Assembly (NCBI RefSeq): GCF_013409505.1
Contig: NZ_JACCBN010000001.1
Coordinates: forward strand, 3,534,001-3,598,000
Reading direction: 5' to 3'
Length of the DNA stretch: 64,000 nt
From: Actinomycetospora corticicola
GTDB lineage: Bacteria; Actinomycetota; Actinomycetes; Mycobacteriales; Pseudonocardiaceae
Shown piece after piece: positions 8,704 through 17,145 of the stretch (position 1 is the stretch's first letter; the number at the start of each line of letters is the position of its first letter). Position numbers and translations under genes: made by a program. The notes under the pieces are model-generated. The model saw only the letters and a program-made list of their open reading frames with translations. It did no database searches and was not told the DNA's origin.

Positions 8704-11480
8704 GCCCCTCCCCGGCCCTCGGCGGCCACCCGTCGGTAGAACGCGTCCTGCGTCGCCGCGAGCGCGTCCCAGTCGTGGATGCGGGCGAGCTCCGGGCCGC
8801 GCCGGGCGACGACGGCGCACCGCGGCTCGTCGTGCCAGAGGACGACCAGGGCGTCGGCGTAGGCGCGGGCGTCGAACCCACCCGCCGTCGGGACCAGCAG
8901 TCCGCCCTCGGCGGGGACGACCTCACGCAGGCAGTCGATGTCGTAGGCGACGACGGGCGTGCCGACGGCGAGCGCCTCCGCCGCGACGATGCCGAAGGTC
9001 TCGAAGCGCGACGGGACGGCGGCGATCCGCGCGGCCGCCACGAGCTCGGACTTGTCGCGGCCGGCGACCCAGCCGAGGAAGCGGACCCGGTCGGCCACGC
9101 CCAGCTCGCGGGCCCGCTCGCGCAGCGCCGCCTCGTCCGGTCCGGTGCCCGCGAGCAGGAGGTCGCCCGGGATGCGGTCGGCGGCCGCGGCCCACGCGTC
9201 GAGGAGCAGGTCCAGCCCCTTCTGCGCGATCTCGAGCCGACCGACGTAGACGACGTCGCGGCGGGACGCGACCGGCACGGGCGGCACGGTGAAGGCGACC
9301 GGGTCGACGCCGTTGCCGATCACCGCCACCTCGGCCTCCGGGCTCAGCGCCTGCGTGGCCGCGCCGACGCCGTGCGAGACCGCCACGATCCGACGGTGGG
9401 TGCGCACGGCCCAGCGCTCCACCCAGTGCACCGGCAGGTGGTACTGCGCGGCCTTCTCCTTCGCGTTGAGCCACTGCACCACCCCGACGACGGGTCGCCG
9501 GGTCCAGCGCGGGATCGCCATCGACGAGATCGGGGCGAAGAAGTCCTCGACGACGAGGTCGACCGGACCCGGCCCGGCCTCGTCCCCCGGGTGCCGCCGA
9601 CCGGCCCGGCGGGCGGCGAGGAACGCGGCCGCCATGTAGGGCAGCAGCCGGGTCAGGCGCGTCCGGCCGCGGCCGACGTGCGGGTGCACCCAGCGCACGG
9701 TGCCGGGGCCGTGGCGCTCCACCCGGTCCGCGGCGCCCGGGTAGCGCCCGGTGAGGACGGTGACGTGGTGTCCGGCCGCGGCGAGTCGGCGGTCGATCTC
9801 GGCGGTGCGCAGCGCGCCGCCCCCGGAACCCGGCATGGCGGGGTCCTCGAACGCGAGGTGCAGCACGTGCAGGGCCCCGTGCTCCCGGTCGGGCGGGGCG
9901 AGGCCCGCCTCCGGGCCGGGCGCGACCCGACGGCCCAGCACGGGCAGACCCACCAGCCCGAGGCCGAGGACGACCACGGCGACGAGCCAGAGCCCCACCG
10001 ACGGGCGGGCCGCGGCGAGCACCACGGTCGCGAGGACCGCGTAGAGCACCCCGACGACGGCGGCGCGGACGAGCCCGGGGCCGGGCGGCACGCGGCGCGG
10101 GCGGTGCCCGGCGCCGAGCAGCGCGACGGCGGCGGCGCCGACGACCGCACCGAGCGCCGCCCCGGCGGCCAGGGAGCCGGCCGGGTCGGCGGGCACCCCC
10201 GGGAGTCCGACGAGCGTGCCGGCGGCCCCGAGCGCGAGCCCGGCCGCGAAGGCGGCGACCGCGACGGCCAGGGACACCGCGAGCGCGCGCCGGGCACGGA
10301 CCGCGAGGAGCAGGGTGGCGAGCACCGTCGTCGTGCCGAGGCCGACGCCCATGAGGGCGAGGACCGGCAGGAGGGCGACCGAGGGCAGGTAGCGCTCGGG
10401 CAGCACGATCCCGACGAGGACGGTCGGCACGGTGGCGACGACCGCGGCGGCCGGGACGACGAGCGTGACGAAGGAGCCGAGGGCCTCGCGCAGCCGCAGT
10501 TCGCGGTCGCGGCCGTGGGCGACGCGCAGCACGGGGAAGCTAACCAGCGCCGTGCCGACGGCGACGTAGACCGGCGCCTTGGCGAGGGTGGAGACCGCCT
10601 GGTAGCCCGCGGCGGCCGTGGTGTCGGTGACGACGAGCGCGACGACGACGGCGTCGGCCGCGGCGAGGGCGGACAGGACGGCCTGGGTCGCGGCGACCCC
10701 GCCGGTCTCGGCCCACCGCGCCCGGTCGCGCAGTGCGCGCAGGACCGTCGACGGCGAGAGCCCGCGGAACGGTCCGGCGGCCGGGGTCAGCGACACGGCG
10801 AGCACGGCGACCGCACCGACGGCGAACCCGCCGACCGCACCCCACGCCCCGGCGCCCACGACCACGGCGACGACGCTCGCGACGAGACGCACGGCGACCT
10901 CGCCGACCGTCAGCGCGGCGTAGCGCACGAAGCGGGACTCGCCCTGCAGGTGGCCCCACACCGGCGCGATCGCGAAGAGGGCCAGCCCGGAGACGGCGGC
11001 GGCGAGGGCGGTGGGGACGTCGGAGACCGGGCCGACGACGAGCGCGAGCACGATCGCGGCGACGAGTCCGACCAGCACCGACACCCCGACGGCGAAGGCC
11101 GTGGCGGCCCGCCGCTGCGGGGCGTGGGCCGGGTACGCCCGGACCACGTGGGCCAGCGGGAACGGGATCAGCGCCGCCGACGCGACGCCCGCCGTGCCGA
11201 CCACGGCGACGGCCGCGGCGAACGCGGTGTAGGCGGGCGCGTCGAGCAGGTGCGCCATCACCAGGGTCACCGCGTAGCTGAGCAGCCCGACGAGCCCGCC
11301 GGAGGCGGAGAGCAGCGTCGCCGTGCCGCCCGTGGCGCGGTCGTCCGGGGTGTGGCCGGCCTGCGCGGTCCCGGCCGGGGCGGCGCCGACGGGGGCACCG
11401 CCCCCCGGTGGCAGCAACGCGTCGTTGCTGCCACCCGGTGACAGCAACGACGCGTTGCTGCCACCCGAGGGCGCGCTCAT
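8700..11480 (-). CDS. Flippase-glycosyltransferase fusion (Wzx/MATE-like + GT4)
   Basis: One uninterrupted 926-residue frame with two parts. Residues about 40-510 are a polysaccharide flippase-like membrane protein (about 12-14 helices, starting GGLVGLLSYAVTLVMAHLL). Residues about 532-926 are a GT4 retaining glycosyltransferase: GNGVDPVAF, YVGRLEIAQKGLDLLL and the C-terminal E-x7-E motif in FETFGIVAAE. ATG 11480 overlaps the upstream stop by four bases and GTG of the next gene overlaps its stop. Residues about 4-25 are encoded by the GTGGCAG dispersed repeat (11407-11466) and look like a foreign extension. I see no stop or internal ribosome site at the junction, so I call it a true fusion; a sequencing-error merge is the alternative. 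Confidence 0.85.
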   Translation of the reverse strand: MSAPSGGSNASLLSPGGSNDALLPPGGGAPVGAAPAGTAQAGHTPDDRATGGTATLLSASGGLVGLLSYAVTLVMAHLLDAPAYTAFAAAVAVVGTAGVASAALIPFPLAHVVRAYPAHAPQRRAATAFAVGVSVLVGLVAAIVLALVVGPVSDVPTALAAAVSGLALFAIAPVWGHLQGESRFVRYAALTVGEVAVRLVASVVAVVVGAGAWGAVGGFAVGAVAVLAVSLTPAAGPFRGLSPSTVLRALRDRARWAETGGVAATQAVLSALAAADAVVVALVVTDTTAAAGYQAVSTLAKAPVYVAVGTALVSFPVLRVAHGRDRELRLREALGSFVTLVVPAAAVVATVPTVLVGIVLPERYLPSVALLPVLALMGVGLGTTTVLATLLLAVRARRALAVSLAVAVAAFAAGLALGAAGTLVGLPGVPADPAGSLAAGAALGAVVGAAAVALLGAGHRPRRVPPGPGLVRAAVVGVLYAVLATVVLAAARPSVGLWLVAVVVLGLGLVGLPVLGRRVAPGPEAGLAPPDREHGALHVLHLAFEDPAMPGSGGGALRTAEIDRRLAAAGHHVTVLTGRYPGAADRVERHGPGTVRWVHPHVGRGRTRLTRLLPYMAAAFLAARRAGRRHPGDEAGPGPVDLVVEDFFAPISSMAIPRWTRRPVVGVVQWLNAKEKAAQYHLPVHWVERWAVRTHRRIVAVSHGVGAATQALSPEAEVAVIGNGVDPVAFTVPPVPVASRRDVVYVGRLEIAQKGLDLLLDAWAAAADRIPGDLLLAGTGPDEAALRERARELGVADRVRFLGWVAGRDKSELVAAARIAAVPSRFETFGIVAAEALAVGTPVVAYDIDCLREVVPAEGGLLVPTAGGFDARAYADALVVLWHDEPRCAVVARRGPELARIHDWDALAATQDAFYRRVAAEGRGGA
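11407..11466. repeat. GTGGCAG dispersed repeat inside the flippase-GT4 gene
   Basis: A perfect palindrome of 13-bp arms (11407-11435, centre CGT) is followed by a second related half. The first part matches the 38-bp elements at 20399 and 21080 with few changes (GTGGCAG, then AA, then GCGTCGTTGCTG). Here it is read in frame and encodes GGSNASLL and GGSNDALL near the N-terminus of the flippase-GT4 fusion. Confidence 0.75.
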
Positions 11481-13045
11481 CGGCCCGGGACGACGTCCGA
11501 GGGCAGGGTCTCGCCGCGGGCGATGCCCACGATGGCGGGACCGCCCAGGAGCTCCGGCCGGCTCGCGAGCCGGACGTAGGGCTCCTCGGCCCCGAGCCGG
11601 GAGATCACGCCGAGCGCGTCGACCTCGTCGCAGCCGCGCAGGAGCGCGAGGACCCGGTTGCGCCCGAGGCAGATCGACACCTCGTCGCTCAGGCGCAGGG
11701 CGGCCGCGGCCTCGGCGGGCTCCGGGTGGCTGAACCGCGCCAGCACCGTCATGTCCGAGCGGGCCCGACGACGGGTCGCCGCGCGGTGCAGCGCCGACCG
11801 GTCGGCCGGGGGCAGGTCGGACTCGGCCTGCGTGCGGTGGAAGGCGCGCATCTCGGAGAGCACCGACCCGGCGAGCAGCTCGGCCGAGCGCTCCCAGGAG
11901 AAGCAGCCCGCCCAGGTGCGGCACGCCTCGGCCACCTCGTCGGCCCGCGTCGGGTCGGCGAGCTCGGCCATGGTGCGCGGCAGGATCGCGGCGAAGTCGT
12001 CGATGCCGTCGACGAGCCAGCCCGTGACGCCGTCGAGGACCGAGTCGCGGATACCCGTCGTCCGGATGGCGAGGCAGGGGACGCCGGCGGCGGCGCCCTC
12101 GAGCACGACCAGCCCCCAGCCCTCGCCGTCGGAGGTCGAGGTGGTCAGCCACGCCGACTCCATGAGGGCGTCGCGCTCGGCGTCGCCCAGCCGGCCGTGG
12201 AAGCGCACGGTCCGACCGAGCCCCAGCTCGACGGCGGTGCGGCGCAGGGTGGTGAGGTCGGGGCCGTCGCCGATGATCTCGACCTGGAGGTCGGGGATGT
12301 CCGGCAGCGCCGCCGAGACCGCGTGCAGCAGCAGGTCGACGCGCTTGTGCGGGACGAGGCGGCTGGTCAGCACGATCGTGGGCTTCTCCGCCCGCCGACG
12401 CGTGCCGGAGGAGATCGCCGTGTTCATGCCGTTGGGCACGACGTCGATGGGGCCGTCGAACTTCAGCCGGCGTCGGAGCTCCTGCCGGGTCGACGCGGAC
12501 ACCGCGACCGTGCGACGTCGCTGGTAGACCCGCTTGGCCACCCGGCCCTCGAGCAGCCGCCCGACGAGGGAGCCGGCGGGCCCGAACCGCGTCGAGAACT
12601 GGTCCTGGTGGACGTGGTGGACGACCTGGACGATCGGCACGGAGTTGCGGGTGAACACCGGCGAGAAGAACGGGATGCCGTTCTGGCAGTCGACCACCGC
12701 GTCGAAGCGCTGGCGCAGGCTGCCGCGCAGCAGGCGCGCCGCGGTCCGGACGTAGACGCCCATCGTGCCGCCGGCCCGCAGGATCTCGATGCCGTCGATC
12801 TCGTCGCGGGCGCTCTGCCCGGCGTCGCGGGCGGTCAGCCAGGTGACGTGCACGCCCGCCTCCACCCAGCGCTTCGAGATCTGGTGGGCGTAGGCCTCGG
12901 CGCCGCCGGCCTGCGAGTGCCGGATGTCGCGCCAGTTCAGGACGAGCACGCGGCAGCCCGCGAGCTGGGCCGTCGCACGGCCGAGGACCGGGATGAGCCG
13001 GACCGGCGGCAGGGTCTCCTCGGGGGTGGGCAGGGTCGTGGTCAC
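11477..13045 (-). CDS. GT4 glycosyltransferase
   Basis: About 522 residues. The N-terminal donor/acceptor half starts at CRVLVLNWRDIRHSQAGGAE, typical of GT4 enzymes of cell-envelope polysaccharide loci. The nucleotide-sugar half has VVPNGMN, SRLVPHKRVDLLL and the E-x7-E region in SDGEGWGLVVLE. About 110 extra C-terminal residues without an obvious domain follow. It is cytoplasmic and adds one sugar to the lipid-linked unit. GTG 13045 overlaps the upstream stop (GTGA) and its own stop overlaps ATG of the flippase fusion. The 12-mer CCCGACGACGGG at 11764 lies inside the C-terminal extension. Confidence 0.9.
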   Translation of the reverse strand: MTTTLPTPEETLPPVRLIPVLGRATAQLAGCRVLVLNWRDIRHSQAGGAEAYAHQISKRWVEAGVHVTWLTARDAGQSARDEIDGIEILRAGGTMGVYVRTAARLLRGSLRQRFDAVVDCQNGIPFFSPVFTRNSVPIVQVVHHVHQDQFSTRFGPAGSLVGRLLEGRVAKRVYQRRRTVAVSASTRQELRRRLKFDGPIDVVPNGMNTAISSGTRRRAEKPTIVLTSRLVPHKRVDLLLHAVSAALPDIPDLQVEIIGDGPDLTTLRRTAVELGLGRTVRFHGRLGDAERDALMESAWLTTSTSDGEGWGLVVLEGAAAGVPCLAIRTTGIRDSVLDGVTGWLVDGIDDFAAILPRTMAELADPTRADEVAEACRTWAGCFSWERSAELLAGSVLSEMRAFHRTQAESDLPPADRSALHRAATRRRARSDMTVLARFSHPEPAEAAAALRLSDEVSICLGRNRVLALLRGCDEVDALGVISRLGAEEPYVRLASRPELLGGPAIVGIARGETLPSDVVPGR

Positions 13046-14073
13046 GGAGCGCTCCCGAGGGCGGTGGTGGTGGGGGCGGACGCGGCGGGGACCCGTCGTC
13101 CGGGCAGGGCCGGGCCGCTGCCGCGGTTCAGCTCGCGGTGCAGCTTGGCCACCGCCCCGAAGGCGGCGAGGCCGTCGCGGACCGGGCGCAGCGTCGAGCC
13201 GGCGGTGTCGGTCCAGGTCACGGGGACCTCGGCGATGCGGCCACCGTCGTCGCGGACGTGGCGCAGGAGCTCGATGTCGAAGGCGAAGCCGGTGGAGCGG
13301 CACTTCCACAGCGCGCTCTGGACGGCCTCGCGACGGAAGAACTTGAAGCCGCACTGGGTGTCGTGGATGCCGGGCACCAGGGGCCGGGACAGCATGCGGA
13401 AGGCGGTTCCGCCGATCCGCCGGCCGAGCGGCTGCTTGGTGGCGATCGACGCGCCCGGCGCGTGCCGGGAGGCGATCGCGGCCGCGGCCCCGTCCTCGAG
13501 GGCGGCCATCACGGGCAGGAAGGTCTCGAGCGGGGTGGAGAGATCGGCGTCGGTGAACCCGACGACCCGCGAGCGGCTGGTCCGGAGCCCGCGGATCACC
13601 GCGGCGCCCTTGCCCGCCTGCGAGCAGCCGATCGCGACGGCCTCCACGCACCAGCCGGTGGCGACGTTGCAGGCGCGCCCGGTCACGTTCAGCACCCCGG
13701 CGGCGGTGTCGTCCACGCTGCCGTTGTCGACCACGACGATGCGGGAGGTCCACGGCTGCTCGGAGAGGAACGCGACCATCGCCGCGAGGGTGGCCGGGAG
13801 CCGCCCGGACTCGTTGTAGGCCGGGATGACGATCTCGAGGTCGACCGGGGAGCGGGCCCCGGCCTCCTCGGACGCGGGCGGGCGTTCGGCGAGCTCGTGG
13901 GTCGCGCGCGAGACCTCGCGCGCGACCGCGGCGACGACGGCGTCGTCCACCACGTCGACCAGTTCGGTGCTGCGCACCTCCTCCACGAGGTCGACGGGTC
14001 GGAGCTCCCCGGGCCCCCGGAGCGCCGGGTGCGGGGACAGGGCGTCCTCGAGGCGGTCCGTCACGTTCTGCAC
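13042..14073 (-). CDS. GT2 glycosyltransferase, dolichyl-phosphate-glucose synthase-like
   Basis: 343 residues. After about 75 variable residues a GT-A fold begins: EIVIPAYNES, VVDNGSVDDT, the metal-binding FTDADLSTP, and DTQCGFKFF, a combination typical of polyprenyl-phosphate glucosyl/mannosyl transferases (Alg5/DPM1 type). It probably makes a polyprenyl-phosphate sugar, which would be the donor for the GT-C enzyme in the same operon (6376-8703). It is the first gene of the coupled operon running down to 5126. The start is GTG 14073; the region upstream is comparatively AT-rich, consistent with a promoter. Confidence 0.88.
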   Translation of the reverse strand: MQNVTDRLEDALSPHPALRGPGELRPVDLVEEVRSTELVDVVDDAVVAAVAREVSRATHELAERPPASEEAGARSPVDLEIVIPAYNESGRLPATLAAMVAFLSEQPWTSRIVVVDNGSVDDTAAGVLNVTGRACNVATGWCVEAVAIGCSQAGKGAAVIRGLRTSRSRVVGFTDADLSTPLETFLPVMAALEDGAAAAIASRHAPGASIATKQPLGRRIGGTAFRMLSRPLVPGIHDTQCGFKFFRREAVQSALWKCRSTGFAFDIELLRHVRDDGGRIAEVPVTWTDTAGSTLRPVRDGLAAFGAVAKLHRELNRGSGPALPGRRVPAASAPTTTALGSAP

Positions 14074-14435
14074 GTCACAACAATCGACCGTTCAGCCCAG
14101 CGATTAACCCCTTCGTCTGCGAACCATTCGGTGCGCTCTGTCGTATTTCCGCTGGTCGGGCGACGTCCGACCACCGCATCGAGGCCCGGAAAGCCGCCGC
14201 GATTTTCACACCGTCGAGTGACCTGATCGGCGGCGTGTCGGAGCGGGCGTGGCACGGGGTCGCCCGTTCGGCCGGACGGACGAGCCGGACCCGCGCGGGA
14301 GGGTCCCGGACGGCCGCCTCCTACACTCCTGGAACGGTGGGTCCGGCGCAGGACCCCGTCGCGGCGGCGCGAGGAGGCCGTCCGGCACCGAAGACCCCCC
14401 GGCGATGCCCCGGCGGTCCGCGAGCAGGAGGCCCC
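14074..14435. promoter_or_regulatory. Divergent 362-bp intergenic region
   Basis: No gene is seen. It separates the minus-strand glycosyltransferase operon from the plus-strand envelope module. Part next to 14073 is AT-richer than its surroundings (TTAA near 14104, TATTT near 14144). A 7-bp inverted repeat TGGTCGG/CCGACCA lies at 14153-14173. TACACT at 14322-14327 resembles a -10 box for the plus-strand genes, but no -35 is clear. Confidence 0.4.
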
Positions 14436-15332
14436 ATGAGCCGGTCGGCGGCGCCCCCACCGCGTCATGCGGGACCGCCCGGGCCCACGGCGTCCGGCGG
14501 CGGGGCACCCACGGGCGGCCACCGCCCGGAGCCCGGGACGCCCGCCGCCGGCACGCCGGTGACCGGCGCGCCCGCACCGCGCCCGTCCGACGGGCCGCGC
14601 CCGCCCGCTCCGGTCCCCGCCCCGTCGTCGGGACCGATCCGACCGCCCGACGGGTCGACCGGCCTGCCGACCTACACCCTCGCGAACCGCCTCGCCGACT
14701 GGCGCCGCGCCCGCGCGGACGGCCGCGCGGGGCTGCCGAGCGGGTCGTCCGGCACGCCGACGCTCGAGGAGCTCGCGCAGGACTTCCTGGCGCGCAGCCA
14801 CCGCGAGCGGCTCCGGCTCGACGTCGAGCTCGCGCCGCTGCTCGAGACCGAGGCCGCGCTCGGCGTCCGGATCACCGAGACCGCCGAGGCCTGGCGGCGC
14901 GCCGAGGAGCGGGTCGCGTCCTGGCCGGCCCTGCTCGAGTCCGACCAGCTCGGCCTGCGCCGCGGCGGGGAGTCGCTGACCGCCGACGACGTGGTGCGGG
15001 CGCGCCGGGCCCGGGAGTACGAGGCGCTGCGCCGGCCGATGGTCGAGGAGGTCACGCGCCTGCAGCGCGCCGGGGCGGCCGCCCGGGAGGAGCTCGCCCG
15101 GGTGCGGGCCGCGATCCGCGCCCGCGAGGTGGTCGGCGCGACGCGGGTCCGCCGGATCCACGCCCAGGCGATGGCCCGCATCTCGGCCTACGAGCGCCAC
15201 CTCGTCCGCCACCACCCCCGCCGTGACGCCATCGGGCCCTGGCTCGTGGCCCAGCACCCCCGCATCCCGGGATGGGTGTTCGACGCCGAGACCGGGGGCT
15301 CCCCCTCCTCCGGGTCACCCGAGGAGTCCTGA
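14436..15332 (+). CDS. Envelope module protein 1: Pro-rich N-terminus plus charged helices
   Basis: 298 residues, family not recognised. Residues 1-85 are Pro/Gly/Thr/Ala-rich and likely disordered. Residues about 105-255 are rich in Arg, Glu, Ala and Leu with long uninterrupted helix propensity (for example RRAEERVASWPALLES), a probable coiled coil. No membrane segment or signal peptide. ATG 14436 follows a strong AGGAGG. Its stop overlaps the next ATG by one base, and the three following genes also overlap, so the four products are likely made together. A cytoplasmic adaptor of a membrane complex is a guess. Confidence 0.75.
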   Translation: MSRSAAPPPRHAGPPGPTASGGGAPTGGHRPEPGTPAAGTPVTGAPAPRPSDGPRPPAPVPAPSSGPIRPPDGSTGLPTYTLANRLADWRRARADGRAGLPSGSSGTPTLEELAQDFLARSHRERLRLDVELAPLLETEAALGVRITETAEAWRRAEERVASWPALLESDQLGLRRGGESLTADDVVRARRAREYEALRRPMVEEVTRLQRAGAAAREELARVRAAIRAREVVGATRVRRIHAQAMARISAYERHLVRHHPRRDAIGPWLVAQHPRIPGWVFDAETGGSPSSGSPEES

Positions 15333-16063
15333 TGTTCCAGTGGTTGCGCCGGCGGCGGTCCGATGACGGCGGGGCCGCCCCGGCCCACCGGGTGACGGGC
15401 GCCCCGGACACCCCCGCCCGTCCCGGTCTGCGCGCCCCCGGCACACCGGAGGAGAAGCGCTTCTCCCAGGTCTACGCCGAGGACCGGGTGGGGCCGATGC
15501 CCTACCCGAACCAGGCCTCACCGGACGTCGCGGCGGCCCGCGGCCGGGTGCGCGCCCTGGTCAACGACCTCCTGCCGAACGCGGTCGACGAGGGGACCGG
15601 CGCCGCGCTCGACCCGCTGATCGCGTCCTGGTCCTCGGGCTGGCTCGCGCGCATCGACTCCGAGCACGCCGACCACCACGCCGTCATCGACCGCCTCGTC
15701 GGCGGCGCCCGTCAGCAGCTCGCGGACGCCGAGGCGAACCACGAGCGCGACCGGCGCGCCCTGGAGATCGCCCGCCTCGACTACGCCGACGCCCGCGACC
15801 GGCTGATGGAGTCCCCCCGGACCCCCGCCGTGCGGCCGGGCGTGGCGGAGGACGACGAGACCGTCGCCGACGACCCGCGGCGCGGCGCCTCCCGCGGTCC
15901 CCGCGCCGCGCGCCAGGCCCTCGCGGTCCGCCGTCCACCCCCCGGCGACGAGGCCCTCACCGGCCCGCTGCGGGTGCGCACCGGCCCGGGCCGCTCCGCC
16001 GCCGGCGGCCCCGCCCCCGACCCCGCGGCCGACAGCACCGTCACCGAGCAGGAGACCCGATGA
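15332..16063 (+). CDS. Envelope module protein 2: charged helical protein
   Basis: 243 residues, family not recognised. A short basic N-terminus (MFQWLRRRRS) could touch the membrane. Residues about 70-165 are helical and charged, containing GGARQQLADAEANHERD, a likely coiled coil; the C-terminus is Arg/Pro/Gly-rich and probably disordered. ATG 15332 shares one base with the preceding stop, and its own stop overlaps the next ATG (ATGA). Similar helical architecture to protein 1 suggests that the two interact, which is inference. Confidence 0.72.
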   Translation: MFQWLRRRRSDDGGAAPAHRVTGAPDTPARPGLRAPGTPEEKRFSQVYAEDRVGPMPYPNQASPDVAAARGRVRALVNDLLPNAVDEGTGAALDPLIASWSSGWLARIDSEHADHHAVIDRLVGGARQQLADAEANHERDRRALEIARLDYADARDRLMESPRTPAVRPGVAEDDETVADDPRRGASRGPRAARQALAVRRPPPGDEALTGPLRVRTGPGRSAAGGPAPDPAADSTVTEQETR

Positions 16064-17145
16064 GCACGACCCCCTCCGCGGGTTCCCGCCTGCCCTGGCG
16101 CCGGGGTCCCCGGCCCGGCACGGTCGGGTCGTACCGCGACTCGACGATGCTGATCAACCGGTCGCGGGAGGACTACCTCGCGCTCGGCATCATCGTGCTC
16201 GCGATCGGCGGCGACATCGCCGCGTTCTACGTCGTGCTCGCGCGGGTGTTCCGCGGCTCGACCTTCCTCATCGTCATCGGCACGATCGGGTTCGCGGCCG
16301 CGTCGGTCGGCCTCGCCCACCTCGTCGGGCAGGGGCTCGCGCGGCGGCGCTGCGGCGACCCGCGCGCCTCGGTGCTGCTCACGGTCGCCGCGTTCGTCGT
16401 GTGGCTCGTGCTGGGCGTGGCCTCGTTCGTCACCCGGCTGCTGACCCCGTCGTCGACGTCGTCGAACCCGTTCGGCTCGTCGTCGGGATCGGGCTTCGGG
16501 TCCGGCGGCTCCGGGTTCGGCTCCGGCGGCGGCTTCGGATCAGGGGGCGGCTTCGGGTCGGGCGGCGGGTTCGGCTCGAGCTCGTCGACCGCGCTCGACG
16601 CCTCCGCCGTCCTGCCCGCGACGCTCTTCGGCGCGCTGTTCCTCGCGAGCGGGGTCGCCGCCATGGTGGCGACGTTCGTGTCGTTCAACCCGGTCGCCGG
16701 CGCGCTGCGCCGCGCGGAGCGCCGCCTCGAGGAGGCCACCGCCGCGGAACGCGCCAGCCGCGCCGAGCTGGAACGGTCCCGCGAGGCGCTGCGCCAGCAG
16801 CAGAACGAGCGCGACCGGGAGGAGCAGCGCTGGGTCGCCGCCCGCCAGCAGGTGGCCGCGGAGATGCTCGAGCTGCAGAACTACGCGCGGAACCTCATGG
16901 CCTCGAAGATGCAGAACCCCTCCATCACCGACGGGCTGACCAACTCCGCGCCGTACCCGCTGTTCACCCCGGCCCGCGCCCTCGAGCCCGGCCGCGAGGC
17001 CCGGCCGCCCGTGCGCCGCGACCCGCCGCCGCACCGCGCCCCCGCGCCCACCCCCGCCGTCGTGAACGGGCGGCGGAACGGCACCCACGGCACGAACGGC
17101 ACGAACGGCCACCACCGCGCGACCCCGAACGGAGACCCTTCGTGA
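16060..17145 (+). CDS. Envelope module protein 3: membrane protein with Gly-Phe-Ser loop and coiled coil
   Basis: 361 residues. Hydrophobic segments near residues 40-64, 67-89, 103-124 and 181-206 flank a low-complexity loop (about 130-171) of GFGSGG units. After the last segment comes a long coiled coil (about 213-275, rich in Glu, Arg and Gln) and a polar tail rich in Pro, then Asn/Gly/Thr. Both ends are predicted cytoplasmic, with the glycine-rich loop outside or in the membrane plane, depending on topology. ATGA overlap with the gene before and GTGA with the gene after. No family assignment. It is the natural membrane anchor of the module. Confidence 0.78.
   Translation: MSTTPSAGSRLPWRRGPRPGTVGSYRDSTMLINRSREDYLALGIIVLAIGGDIAAFYVVLARVFRGSTFLIVIGTIGFAAASVGLAHLVGQGLARRRCGDPRASVLLTVAAFVVWLVLGVASFVTRLLTPSSTSSNPFGSSSGSGFGSGGSGFGSGGGFGSGGGFGSGGGFGSSSSTALDASAVLPATLFGALFLASGVAAMVATFVSFNPVAGALRRAERRLEEATAAERASRAELERSREALRQQQNERDREEQRWVAARQQVAAEMLELQNYARNLMASKMQNPSITDGLTNSAPYPLFTPARALEPGREARPPVRRDPPPHRAPAPTPAVVNGRRNGTHGTNGTNGHHRATPNGDPS

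Noticed and set aside
8550-11441. Long plus-strand open frame opposite the flippase-GT4 gene
   Set aside because: Composed of Arg, Gly, Asp, His runs typical of antisense frames in high-GC DNA; the opposite strand has clear domains.
14249-15226. Alternative plus-strand frame overlapping envelope module gene 1
   Set aside because: Frame with the strong AGGAGG and overlap with the next gene is the other one; this frame is Arg/Gly/Pro-rich.
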